Positions 26,808 through 35,185 of a stretch of DNA of 64,000 nt are shown here, piece after piece. The position numbers and the translations under genes are program-made. The first letter of the stretch is position 1, and each line of letters begins with the position of its first letter. The notes under the pieces are model-generated. The model was not told the origin of the DNA and searched no databases. It worked only from the letters and a program-made list of their open reading frames with translations. Source of the DNA: Caulobacter sp. 602-2 (GTDB lineage Bacteria > Pseudomonadota > Alphaproteobacteria > Caulobacterales > Caulobacteraceae); NCBI RefSeq assembly GCF_011043625.1, contig NZ_JAAKGT010000012.1, forward strand, positions 82,113 to 146,112, in the 5' to 3' direction.

Positions 26808-29117
26808 ATGACATCGCTCGATCTGATCCTGGCCGCGGCGGCCGGCGCGGTCTGCCTGGCGATCTGCGCCACGCTGTGGGCCCTGGCCCAACGACGCGCC
26901 TTCGACGCGCGCATCGCCGGCATGCGGCTGCGCCTCGACGCGCTGGAGAGCGGTTCGGTGGCGGCCCAGGCCTCGGCCGAAGCCTTCGACAACGCCCTGG
27001 TGGCGGTCGAGGACGGCGCGGCCCGCCTGGTGTCGGGCGACGACAGCCTGCACGCCTGCGCCCAGGTGCTGAACGTCGAGGCCACGCCTGACGCCCTGGT
27101 CGAGGCGCTGATCGCCGGCGATCCCGACCACGCCGCCCGCCTGAAGGCCCTGTTCGAGCGCGGCGAGGCCTGCGCCTTCGAGGCCCGCGGGCCTGGCGGC
27201 CGGGTGATCGTCGAGGGCCGCGCGGCCGGCGCCCTGGCCTGGCTGCGCCTGGCGGCCCAGACCGGCGACCTTGGCCTGCCCAGCGCCGCCCGCTTCGCCG
27301 CCTTCGTCGACGGCCTGTCCGAACCGGCCTGGATCGCCGCCGCCGACGGCGCGCCGACCTGGGCCAACGCCGCCTATCTGCGCGCCGTGGGCGTCGACAA
27401 CGCCGCCCAGGCCGCGCGCGCGGGCAAGACCTTCGATCGCGCGGTCGACGCCCTGGCCGTCGAGGCCGCCGCCAAGGTCGAGCGTCGCGAGAGCGTGCGC
27501 TGGACGCCGATCGACGGTCGCCGCCGGGCTTTCCGCTTCACCGTCAAGCCGCTGGACGGCGGCGGGGCCGGGGTGTTCAGCGCCGACGTCACCGAGGTCG
27601 AGGACGTCCGTGAGACCCTGAAGAACCACGTCGCCGCCCACGACGAGACCCTCAACCACATCGCCGACGGCGTGGCGATCTTCAGCGCCAGCCGCCGCCT
27701 GTCGTTCCACAACACCGCCTTCGCCGAGCTCTGGGGCCTGGAGCCGGCGTGGCTGGCCGAGCGTCCGACCCACGGCGAGGTGCTGGACCGCCTGCGCCAG
27801 CGCCGCCGCCTGCCCGAGACGGTGGACTATGCGAAGTGGAAAGCCGCCGAGCTGGCCCGCTACGAGGACCTGGGGCCCCAGGCCGACGAGCTGTGGGACC
27901 TGCCCGACGGCCGGACCCTCAAGGTCGTGCGTCAGCCTCACCCGCTGGGCGGCATGCTGCTGCTCTATTCCGACATCACCGGCGAGCTGCGCCTGAAGGC
28001 CCAGTACAACGCCCTGATCCAGGTGCAGCAGGCGACGCTCGACAAGCTGAACGACGCCGTGGCCGTGTTCGGCTCGGACGGCCGCCTGCGGCTGCACAAC
28101 GAGGCCTTCGAGACCTTCTGGAACGTCACGCCCCAGGCCCTGCAGGCCGCCGGCGACTTCGAGGGCGTGGTCGAGCTTTGCGTGCGCCGCCTGCACGACC
28201 TGTCGTTCTGGCGCGAGCTCAAGGGCCGGGTGGCCGATCCCGATCCGCAGATGCGCGCGCCGACCTCGGGCGAGGTGCGCACCTCCGACGGCCGCATCGT
28301 GGTCTATCAGAGCCGGCCGCTGCCCGACGGCGCGACCCTGATCGCCTTCGCCGACGTCACCGACACCCGTCACCTGGAAAGCGCCCTTGCAGATCGCTCC
28401 GCGGCTTTGGCCGAGGCCGAGCGGCTCAAGCGCGACTTCGTCGGCAATGTCTCCTACGAGCTGCGCACGCCGCTGACGACGATCATCGGCTATTCCGAAC
28501 TGCTCGAGCGGGCCGAGGGGCTGCATGAGCGCGGCAAGGGCCACGTGGCCGCCGTGCGCGCCGCCGCCACCCAGCTGGCCCGCTCGATCGACGACGTGCT
28601 CGACATGGCCCAGATCGACGCCGGCGAGATGGCGCTGGAGATCGAGGACATCCGCGTCGTCGACCTGCTGCAGGGCGCCTATCAGCGCGGCGGCAAGGAC
28701 GCCGAGATCGGCGGCGTGACGCTGGAAGTGATCTGCGACGAGGACGTCGGCCTGATCCGCGGCGACGCCAAGCGCCTGAACCAGACCGTCGACCACCTGG
28801 TCGAGAACGCCCTGCGCCAGACCCCGCCGGGCGGCAAGGTGACGATCTCGGCCCAGCGCGCGCTCGGCGAGGTCAAGCTGCACGTCAAGGACACCGGCCG
28901 CGGCGTGCCCTTCCACGTCCAGGCCCACATCTTTGACCGCTTCGTCGGCCGTGATCGCGGCGGCCCGGGCCTGGGCCTGGCGCTCGTCAAGGCGCTGGTC
29001 GAGCTGCACGGCGGCTGGGTGGCCCTGGAGAGCGAGCCGGGCGCCGGCTCGACTTTCACCTGCCACCTGCCAGAGACCCAGCACCCGGGCGCGGCCCAGC
29101 CGGAGTTCGGGTTCTAG
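26808..29117 (+). CDS. divL: Cell-cycle pseudo-kinase DivL
   Basis: 769 residues, the length of Caulobacter crescentus DivL. An N-terminal membrane helix (LDLILAAAAGAVCLAICATL) is followed by PAS-like domains (about residues 165-530) and a histidine-kinase-type DHp/ATPase module. The phospho-acceptor box reads NVSYELRTPLTTIIGYSELL: Tyr550 replaces the usual His, the hallmark of DivL. N (VENAL) and G (DTGRG, GLGLAL) boxes are retained. DivL at the new cell pole reads DivK phosphorylation and controls CckA, hence CtrA activity. The match in length and in Tyr550 position makes the assignment secure. Confidence 0.97.
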   Translation: MTSLDLILAAAAGAVCLAICATLWALAQRRAFDARIAGMRLRLDALESGSVAAQASAEAFDNALVAVEDGAARLVSGDDSLHACAQVLNVEATPDALVEALIAGDPDHAARLKALFERGEACAFEARGPGGRVIVEGRAAGALAWLRLAAQTGDLGLPSAARFAAFVDGLSEPAWIAAADGAPTWANAAYLRAVGVDNAAQAARAGKTFDRAVDALAVEAAAKVERRESVRWTPIDGRRRAFRFTVKPLDGGGAGVFSADVTEVEDVRETLKNHVAAHDETLNHIADGVAIFSASRRLSFHNTAFAELWGLEPAWLAERPTHGEVLDRLRQRRRLPETVDYAKWKAAELARYEDLGPQADELWDLPDGRTLKVVRQPHPLGGMLLLYSDITGELRLKAQYNALIQVQQATLDKLNDAVAVFGSDGRLRLHNEAFETFWNVTPQALQAAGDFEGVVELCVRRLHDLSFWRELKGRVADPDPQMRAPTSGEVRTSDGRIVVYQSRPLPDGATLIAFADVTDTRHLESALADRSAALAEAERLKRDFVGNVSYELRTPLTTIIGYSELLERAEGLHERGKGHVAAVRAAATQLARSIDDVLDMAQIDAGEMALEIEDIRVVDLLQGAYQRGGKDAEIGGVTLEVICDEDVGLIRGDAKRLNQTVDHLVENALRQTPPGGKVTISAQRALGEVKLHVKDTGRGVPFHVQAHIFDRFVGRDRGGPGLGLALVKALVELHGGWVALESEPGAGSTFTCHLPETQHPGAAQPEFGF

Positions 29118-29137
29118 GCGATCCCTCCCACCCCCAT

Positions 29138-29290
29138 CGTCATCCCGGGCGGAGGGCCGCGCAGCGGCCCGCAGACCCGGGACCCAGGCGACTGGGCGCC
29201 GTGGTTGGGTTCACCGCCAGCAGGGCGTGGCCGAGGTCGCGTCGCCGGCCCCTGGGTCCCGGCTCTCCGCTGCGCTGCGGCCGGGACGAC
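29138..29290. repeat. Long intergenic inverted repeat, family 2
   Basis: Starts CGTCATCCCGGGCGGAGG and ends GCGGCCGGGACGACG, with inner arms GGGACCCAGG and CCTGGGTCCC. Same plan as 2428-2575 and 60764-60877. Confidence 0.85.
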
Positions 29291-29311
29291 GACGCAAGTG
29301 TGAAAACAAAA

Positions 29312-29378
29312 AGGGCCTCCCGAGATGCTCGGGAGGCCCTTTCCTTGTCTAGAGGGCTCCTGGTCGCCCAGGAGCCCT
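29312..29378. terminator. Two tandem hairpins between convergent divL and receptor genes
   Basis: First: AGGGCCTCCCGAG (29312-29324), loop ATG, CTCGGGAGGCCCT (29328-29340); on the minus strand it is followed by TTTTTGTTTT, a strong terminator for the receptor gene. Second: AGGGCTCCTGG (29353-29363), loop TCGC, CCAGGAGCCCT (29368-29378), followed by TTT on the plus strand. Confidence 0.88.
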
Positions 29379-29385
29379 TTGGCCA

Positions 29386-32300
29386 TCAGTACTTGTAGGT
29401 GAAGCCCATGAAGAACCGGCGGCCGAAGTAGCCCAGTTCGGTCAGGCGGATGTCGCCGGCCGTGGAGCGTTCCTCCTCCTTGGTCAGGTTCTTGCCTTCC
29501 ACGAAGAGCGACAGGCCCTTGGGGCCTGGCTTCCAGGTGATCTTGCCGTCCAGATAGCCGGTCGGATCGCGGAACACCGGCTGGCCCGAGGTGTCGGCGG
29601 CCGAGACCAGGTACTTGGAGCGGTAGTTGTAGGCCAGGCGGGCGTTGATCGGGCCCTTGTCGTACCAGACCGTGAAGTTGGCGCTGCTCTTGGACAGGCC
29701 CGGGAAGGGCAGCGGCGAGCCGTCGAGGGTGGAATAGAGCTCGACGTCCTTGGCTTCCTGGTAGGTGTAGTTGGCGTCGACGCCCAGGCCCGACAGCGCC
29801 CCCGGCAGCCAGGTGAAGGCCGTCTTGCCGGTCAGCTCCAGGCCCGAGATCTTGGCCCCGTCGCCATTGATGTAGGTGTTGTAGTTGTAGAGCACCCCGT
29901 CGCCATAGACGTCGACCTTGCCGATCAGCGTGCGCGACGAGACGTAGAACGACTCGATGTCCTTGTAGAACAGGCCCAGCGAGATCTGGGTGTCGCTGTT
30001 AGGATAGTACTCGAACGACAGGTCGTACTGGTTGGCGCGATAGGGCTTCAGCTCCGGATTGCCGGCCGAGCAGCTGGGTTCGTCGAACTCGCCGTTGGCG
30101 TCGGGCGAGTTGTCGGTGGTGCAGCTGACCGTCGGCATCAGGTAGTCCATGCGCGGACGGGCCATCAGCTGGGCGAAGCCGGCGCGGGCCGCCAGCTTGT
30201 TGGGCGCCAGCCACAGGCCCACGTTGAAGCTGGGCAGCCACACCGTGTAGTCCTTGGTCATGGTGGCGATGCTGTTGCTCAGCACGTAGGTGGTCGAGGT
30301 GCCGCCGTTGGTCGCCGCATAGGTCTCGCTGCGGGTCTGGGCCCCGGTGCCTTGCGTCTTGGTGTGGACGCGCCGCCAGCCGAAGTTGCCGTTCACGTCG
30401 TAGCCCAGGAGCGGGAAGGCGTAGTTGAACTTGATGTACTGGGCGTCGGTCTGTTCCTGGATCTTGTAGGGGATCTGCTCGTAGGTCTCGCCGTCGTTGC
30501 CCGTCGTGGTCTCCAGGTTGTTCAGGTTGAAGTGCGACGTGTCGAGGTACTGGGCGACCTTGTTGAAGTCCGGATACAGCCAGGTCGAGGGCAGGCCGCC
30601 GCCACCGAAATAGAAGGCGCTGGGCAGCTGGGTCATGGCCTGGGCGAAGACGGCGTTCGAGAACGCCCGCGACCAGGTCTCGCTCGTCGACCAGTAGCCG
30701 GTGGTGTAGGCGGCCGAGGCGTTGGCCGGGTTGGTCTGGTCGGCCGTCTGGCTGGCCAGGATCGTCGCCGTCGAGTTCACCGCGTTGCTGTAGATCACCG
30801 TGTCGTCGGTGGTCGAATAGGCGTTGGCGCCGCCGTCGATGATGTAGCCGCCATAGCCGTAGCCCGAGGTCGAGAAGTCGGTGGCGCGGCCGCCGAACTC
30901 GATCTTCTTCAGGAACGGCAGGTCGACCTCGTAGTCGAAGTCGATCTTGTACTGCTTCTCCTCCGACTGGGAGTTCGACGGGCGGTACTGGATCTGCCAC
31001 TGGCGGATCGCCGAGGCGTCCGAGGGGCTGTAGCCGTCGGCGAAGGTGAAGGACGGATTGCCGGTCGACGGGTCAAGCGTGACCGTCATGCCGGGGGTGT
31101 CGAAGCTGACGCTGACATTGTTGGTCTGCGAGACGGTCGAGGTCTCGGCGCTGGAGGCCTGGAACTCGATCTGCAGGCGGTCACCCCGGTAGTTGGCGCC
31201 GATGTTGTAGTAGTCGCTGGTCGACTCGTAGGCGAAGTCGCGGGCGCTGATGCCAAAGCCGTTGTAGCCGCCGGCCCCCGAGGTGGTGAGGCAGTTGCCC
31301 AGGGTGTACTGGATGACGTTGTGGTTGGCGTCGGTGACCACCGAGCCGGCGGTGGTGTCGGTGCTCGAGCACGACGTGCCGTTGGCGGCGGTGTTGCGCA
31401 GCCTCGTCGCCGAGGTGAAGTCGGTGCCGTAGTTGATGTCGTTCAGCCGCTGGCTGCGCTCATTGCGGTTGTAGCTGACCCAGGCGTCGATCTTGTCGGT
31501 GAACTTGTACTGGGCCGTGAACTCGGCCGAGATCCGCTCGTCGGTGCGGGTCCAGACGCCGTAGCGGGCCACGCGCGGGGCGTAGTCGTACCACTGGCTC
31601 TGGCAGGCCGTGCGCAGGTTGCTGGTCGAGATCTGGGTGGCGTCGGGCGTCACCAGAGACGAGCAGCCGGCATAGGTGTCGACGCCGCTGGCCAGATCGA
31701 CGATGTCCTGGCTGTAGGCGGTGGAGTAGTAGTCGACGGTCTTGTCGGCCGAGTTGTCGAAGTCGGCGAACCGGCCCCACGACGAGTTGCGGACGTAGTC
31801 GCCGCGGGTGTTGACCTTGTCGTAGGTGACGTTGGCCATCAGCCCCAGGCGCCCGTCGAACAGCTGGGTGGCGGCGAAGACGTTGCCGCGCGGCTTCCAG
31901 CCGTCGACCGTGTCGAGGTTCTGCATCGAGCCGGTGAACGACAGGGTCGGCTTCTTGAAGTCGAGCGGCTTGCGGGTGGTGACGCTGACCGTGCCGCCGA
32001 CGCCGCCTTCGGTCATGTCGGCGGTGAAGCCCTTGAACACGTCGATCGACTTGACCAGCTCGGAGGCCAGTTCGCGGAAGTCGTTGGAGCGGCCGCCGCC
32101 GCCATAGACCTGCAGGTTGCCGGCCGTCGACAGGGTGCTCATGCCGTTGATCTCGACCCGGTTGAGGTCGGGCTCGACGCCGCGGATCGACACCGCGTTG
32201 CCCTCGCCGAAGTCGCGGGCCAGCTGCACGCCGGTGACGCGGCCGAGCGCCTCGCCGACGTTCTTGTCAGGGAACTGGCTGATGTCCTCGGCGACGATGG

Positions 32301-32502
32301 AGTCGGAGATCGTGCCGGCCCGCTTCTTGCGGCCCATGGCCGACTGCAGGCTGGCGCGAGTGCCGACGACGACGATCTCCTCGACCTTGTTCTCGACCGT
32401 GGCGCCGGGAGAGGGGGCGGTGGTCTGGGCCAGGGCGGCGGGGGCGCCGATCCCCAGGATGGCGACGGCGAGGCCCGTGGTCGCCAGCAGTTGGTGTTTC
32501 AT
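29386..32502 (-). CDS. TonB-dependent receptor, large Caulobacter/Xanthomonas type
   Basis: 1,038 residues. A Sec signal peptide (LLATTGLAVAILGIGAPAAL) is followed by the TonB box region EEIVVVGTRASLQSA, the plug domain (about residues 60-170; FPDKNVGEALGRVTGVQL, SIRGVEPDLNRVEINGM) and a long barrel ending with Phe/Tyr residues (RFFMGFTYKY). This TIGR01782-like subgroup usually imports plant-derived sugars or similar compounds. The ATG at 32502 follows GGAGG; the frame is open upstream but without similarity. No partner transport gene is adjacent, so the substrate is open. Confidence 0.93.
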   Translation of the reverse strand: MKHQLLATTGLAVAILGIGAPAALAQTTAPSPGATVENKVEEIVVVGTRASLQSAMGRKKRAGTISDSIVAEDISQFPDKNVGEALGRVTGVQLARDFGEGNAVSIRGVEPDLNRVEINGMSTLSTAGNLQVYGGGGRSNDFRELASELVKSIDVFKGFTADMTEGGVGGTVSVTTRKPLDFKKPTLSFTGSMQNLDTVDGWKPRGNVFAATQLFDGRLGLMANVTYDKVNTRGDYVRNSSWGRFADFDNSADKTVDYYSTAYSQDIVDLASGVDTYAGCSSLVTPDATQISTSNLRTACQSQWYDYAPRVARYGVWTRTDERISAEFTAQYKFTDKIDAWVSYNRNERSQRLNDINYGTDFTSATRLRNTAANGTSCSSTDTTAGSVVTDANHNVIQYTLGNCLTTSGAGGYNGFGISARDFAYESTSDYYNIGANYRGDRLQIEFQASSAETSTVSQTNNVSVSFDTPGMTVTLDPSTGNPSFTFADGYSPSDASAIRQWQIQYRPSNSQSEEKQYKIDFDYEVDLPFLKKIEFGGRATDFSTSGYGYGGYIIDGGANAYSTTDDTVIYSNAVNSTATILASQTADQTNPANASAAYTTGYWSTSETWSRAFSNAVFAQAMTQLPSAFYFGGGGLPSTWLYPDFNKVAQYLDTSHFNLNNLETTTGNDGETYEQIPYKIQEQTDAQYIKFNYAFPLLGYDVNGNFGWRRVHTKTQGTGAQTRSETYAATNGGTSTTYVLSNSIATMTKDYTVWLPSFNVGLWLAPNKLAARAGFAQLMARPRMDYLMPTVSCTTDNSPDANGEFDEPSCSAGNPELKPYRANQYDLSFEYYPNSDTQISLGLFYKDIESFYVSSRTLIGKVDVYGDGVLYNYNTYINGDGAKISGLELTGKTAFTWLPGALSGLGVDANYTYQEAKDVELYSTLDGSPLPFPGLSKSSANFTVWYDKGPINARLAYNYRSKYLVSAADTSGQPVFRDPTGYLDGKITWKPGPKGLSLFVEGKNLTKEEERSTAGDIRLTELGYFGRRFFMGFTYKY

Positions 32503-33243
32503 GGGTTTCCTCCGATGAGAGACTGGCGGTGAACCGCCTTCTTTCGCCGCGAGAGCGCGCTCCGCGGCGTGTTGCTGGATGGCTGGAGGCAAGGCGCGAC
32601 GAAGGGACCGGTCGCGACCGGCGGGGCGCGACGGAACGACTGTCGATGCGGGCTTGCATGGACGCCGAGGCTCGGGGCGACGCGCGGCGGGCGTCGGAGC
32701 GCTGGCCGGTCGCCGGGATCTCCGGCGTCGGGCTTCGGCGTATCGCGATCGGGCGGGGGTTTGCGCCGTCGCGAGCAATGAGCGGTCTTCACGGTCGCCG
32801 CGGATCTCTTGATCTCTGCGACGACGTCAAAAATCTTATCGAAGAGGCGTCGTTGTCAATCTCTGTTGTCTGAGTTTTGACAACATAACCATGTATTCGG
32901 CTGTCTTTGCGTATCTGAAAACTGACGATCACTTAAATATCATAAAGTTTCAATTCTGAAACTATTGATACGCGCTATTCTCAACGTGTGAAACTACATC
33001 GCAGAAAGCGGGATTCGACTTGCCAGATCGGCGGTCTGGGCATAGGGACTGGCTCAGGCGGCAGGCTTCGACCGTAGGGCGGGCCTGTCTGGGAAGGGGA
33101 AGCGGGAGGACCAGGATCATCGGCCTCGCGGGCGCGCCAGGACGCGCGCGGCGGGCGCCGGCGGACTTCACGGATAGAACTAGGAACTGCGCATGGCGGG
33201 TTTTGTTTGTGCCCCGCCGAACACCCCGTCGGGACGGCCGGGT
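32503..33243. other. 741-bp region without convincing genes; receptor promoter region
   Basis: The first 320 bases are GC-rich and hold only short frames with no similarity. Bases 32826-33000 are strikingly AT-rich. Here TTGTCAA (32851-32857) and TTGACAA (32874-32880) form a widely spaced inverted repeat. On the minus strand TTGACA followed 15 bases later by TAAGAT is a possible receptor promoter, giving a long 5' leader of about 330 bases. No riboswitch class was recognised in the leader. Confidence 0.4.
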
Positions 33244-33768
33244 TCAGGCCGGGCGCCAGCGCATGGCGACGGCGATCTCGGTCTCCGACGGCGCCTCGAC
33301 GAAGCCGGCCTTGCGGTAGAGCGCCTGGGCCGGAGCGTTGTCGAACCCGACATCCAGTGTGATCGACGCGGCGCCGGCCTGGGCGGCCGCGTCCTTTATC
33401 CACGTCATCAGGCCAATGCCCAGGCCAAGGCCCCGGGCCTCTGGCGCCAGCAGCAGGTCGATCAGCCGCCAGTCGTCCCGCGCGCGGTCGAGCAGCAGCT
33501 GGCCGGCCGGAACCGAGCCCGCCAGCACCAGCCAGCGATCCGCCTCGGGATAGGCGCTGGCAATGTGGATCTGCTGCAGGCGGAACTGGTCGGCCATCAT
33601 CGCGGCCACCTGCGCCTGGCTCCATCCCATCGCCAGGAAGGACGCGCCCCGGAAGGCCGCGTGCCATTGCGTCAGCAACGCCGTGTCGCCGTCCTCGATC
33701 GTGCGGACGGTCACGTCGCGGGCTTGCAGCGCCGCGGGCAGGGGCGGCATGTCGAATGGTGATTTCAT
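33244..33768 (-). CDS. GNAT-family N-acetyltransferase
   Basis: 174 residues. The acetyl-CoA-binding motif A is LLLAPEARGLGLGIGLMTWI (about residues 105-125), followed by LDVGFDNAPAQALYRKAGFV, both standard for GNAT enzymes. The acceptor is unknown. It is divergent from the DUF6916-like gene and close to the tail-collar gene; GNAT genes near collar-domain genes are something I recall from other proteobacteria, but I could not check this. Confidence 0.85.
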   Translation of the reverse strand: MKSPFDMPPLPAALQARDVTVRTIEDGDTALLTQWHAAFRGASFLAMGWSQAQVAAMMADQFRLQQIHIASAYPEADRWLVLAGSVPAGQLLLDRARDDWRLIDLLLAPEARGLGLGIGLMTWIKDAAAQAGAASITLDVGFDNAPAQALYRKAGFVEAPSETEIAVAMRWRPA

Positions 33769-33836
33769 CGCGACGACTCGCGGGTGAATGGGCTAGATCG
33801 ACGCATAGGTTGCGTTTTTCGCGCGATCGGCCAAGA

Positions 33837-33868
33837 CAAGTTCAAGACGGGCCAAGTTCAAGACAGGC
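33837..33868 (+). repeat. Tandem 16-bp direct repeat in a divergent promoter region
   Basis: CAAGTTCAAGACGGGC (33837-33852) is followed immediately by CAAGTTCAAGACAGGC (33853-33868), one mismatch. It ends 12 bases before the DUF6916-like start. Either a paired binding site or a slippage duplication. Confidence 0.65.
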
Positions 33869-33880
33869 GAGGGGGATGTC

Positions 33881-34165
33881 ATGCTGCTGCTGAAGCCGGA
33901 AGATTTCGAAGCGTGGGTGGGCAAGCAGGTGCGCGTCGCCACCGTTCCGCATCCGGTCGAGATCACCCTGGCGGCGATTTTCCGCCCCGGCTATCCGAAC
34001 GACATCCGCGAGCCCTTCTCGCTGATGTTCGAGTCGCCGATGAACATCAGCCTGATCGACGGGGCCTACGAATTCGACTGCGGCAAGGGGGGGCCGCACA
34101 CGATCGTCATCACCCAGCTGAAGCCGCTGCCCAACGCACGGGTCTACCAGGCCATCTTCAACTGA
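33881..34165 (+). CDS. DUF6916-like small protein
   Basis: 94 residues, beta-rich, without signal peptide or membrane helix. Landmarks: GKQVRVATVPHPVEITL, PFSLMFESPMN and VYQAIFN at the end, which fit a small family (DUF6916) that I recall next to tail-collar proteins. GAGGGGG before the ATG supports the start. It is convergent with the collar gene over a shared terminator. Function unknown. Confidence 0.65.
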   Translation: MLLLKPEDFEAWVGKQVRVATVPHPVEITLAAIFRPGYPNDIREPFSLMFESPMNISLIDGAYEFDCGKGGPHTIVITQLKPLPNARVYQAIFN

Positions 34166-34204
34166 CGGCGCCGGCTGGGCCGAAAAAGCGCGATCAGAAA
34201 TAGA

Positions 34205-34240
34205 AAACGCCGGCCCGTGGACAGCCACGGGCCGGCGTTT
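34205..34240. terminator. Bidirectional terminator, perfect 16-bp stem
   Basis: AAACGCCGGCCCGTGG (34205-34220), loop ACAG, CCACGGGCCGGCGTTT (34225-34240), with T-runs on both strands. It lies between the convergent DUF6916-like and tail-collar genes. Confidence 0.9.
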
Positions 34241-34253
34241 CCGTATTCGGTGA

Positions 34254-34871
34254 TCAGTTGCGCGACGGGAAGATGCCGGCGGTGCAGATGATCGATTGCA
34301 GGCCCAGATAGGGTTGCATGGAGTCGAACGGCTGGCTGTTGCCGGTGACGCCGACGGTGACGCTGCCGGCGATGCCGGCGACGTTGCCCGCGCTCAGGTT
34401 GACGGCGGTGCCCGCCGTGCCGGCCGGGGCGAAGATGCTGGCCGACGAGAAGTTGGTGGCGTCGTAGGCGTTACAGATCTGGGCGTTGGCGGTCGGTTGC
34501 ACGGCTTGCGAGCCGTTTGCGACGCCGCTCAGAGCGGTGACGTTCACCGTCGGCGAGCCGGTCGGGGTGAACACGGCCGCGTGGTTGTGCGCCGGCATGT
34601 TGAGGATGCTCAGGGTGGTGGTCGGCGAACCCGCCATCTCGCCCTGGACGTAGGTCGGCAGGCCGGGGCCTTGGCCCGGGCCGATCGCGGCGCGGCCGCG
34701 CAGGTCCGGCAGGGAGAAGGTCGTCTGGCCGTTGCCGCCGAAGGTGGTGCCGAGCAGCGAGAACAGGGCGGTGTTCTGAGCGATGCTGATGATCTGACCG
34801 TTGCAATACATGAAGTTGCGCGGGGCGAAGTTGCCCGCGAACTGCACGATCATCGCCATATAGAAGTCCAT
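34254..34871 (-). CDS. Phage tail-collar-domain protein (microcystin-dependent-protein type)
   Basis: 205 residues. The N-terminal tail-collar domain is intact: NFAPRNFMYCNGQIISI, LFSLLGTTFGGNGQTTFSLP and DLRGRAAIGPGQGPG, followed by a Thr/Ser/Gly/Val-rich repetitive middle and the end YLGLQSIICTAGIF. In phages this domain sits at the collar of the tail fibre; bacteria carry many stand-alone MdpB-like copies of unknown role. No other phage gene is nearby, so it is not a prophage remnant. GGGAGGG before the ATG at 34871 supports the start. Confidence 0.88.
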   Translation of the reverse strand: MDFYMAMIVQFAGNFAPRNFMYCNGQIISIAQNTALFSLLGTTFGGNGQTTFSLPDLRGRAAIGPGQGPGLPTYVQGEMAGSPTTTLSILNMPAHNHAAVFTPTGSPTVNVTALSGVANGSQAVQPTANAQICNAYDATNFSSASIFAPAGTAGTAVNLSAGNVAGIAGSVTVGVTGNSQPFDSMQPYLGLQSIICTAGIFPSRN

Positions 34872-35185
34872 AGTGTCGGGCCCTCCCACAATGTTGAGTT
34901 GCTAGGCTATACAGCGACGCCCCTAGCGCGCAAGACGCTCGTTTCACGCGGCCGCCCCAGCTCCGATCAGGCGCGCGGCAAGTCCCGGAAATCCCTTGAA
35001 AACCGGTCACGCACATCGGTGTCTCAACTTTGGGACACACCCTTGACGCGTGATGTGACAATTCACACGGGAAACGCCTTGGGGCTGTGCATAATGTACA
35101 GTTACGTGTAGTGGGCTGTTAATGCGCGCGGACGGAGAGTCCGGGGCGGACAACCGCGCGTGGATAATTGGGGCTGGGGAAATCG
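34872..35185. other. 314-bp divergent promoter region of the collar and giant autotransporter genes
   Basis: Contains two palindromes: GTGTCTCAACTTTGGGACAC (35019-35038), arms TGTCTCAA and TTGGGACA with one mismatch, and TGTGACAATTCACA (35054-35067), arms TGTGA and TCACA as in CRP/FNR-like sites but with a 4-base spacer. A TTGACG lies between them at 35043. No gene seen. Confidence 0.5.

Noticed and set aside
32529..32873. A 114-codon plus-strand frame upstream of the receptor gene
   Set aside because: Arg-rich without domain, no ribosome-binding site, and several overlapping frames of the same kind exist there.
34254..34871. Prophage or tailocin remnant
   Set aside because: Only a collar-domain protein is present; no capsid, terminase, sheath, integrase or attachment site is nearby, and such single genes are common in bacterial chromosomes.
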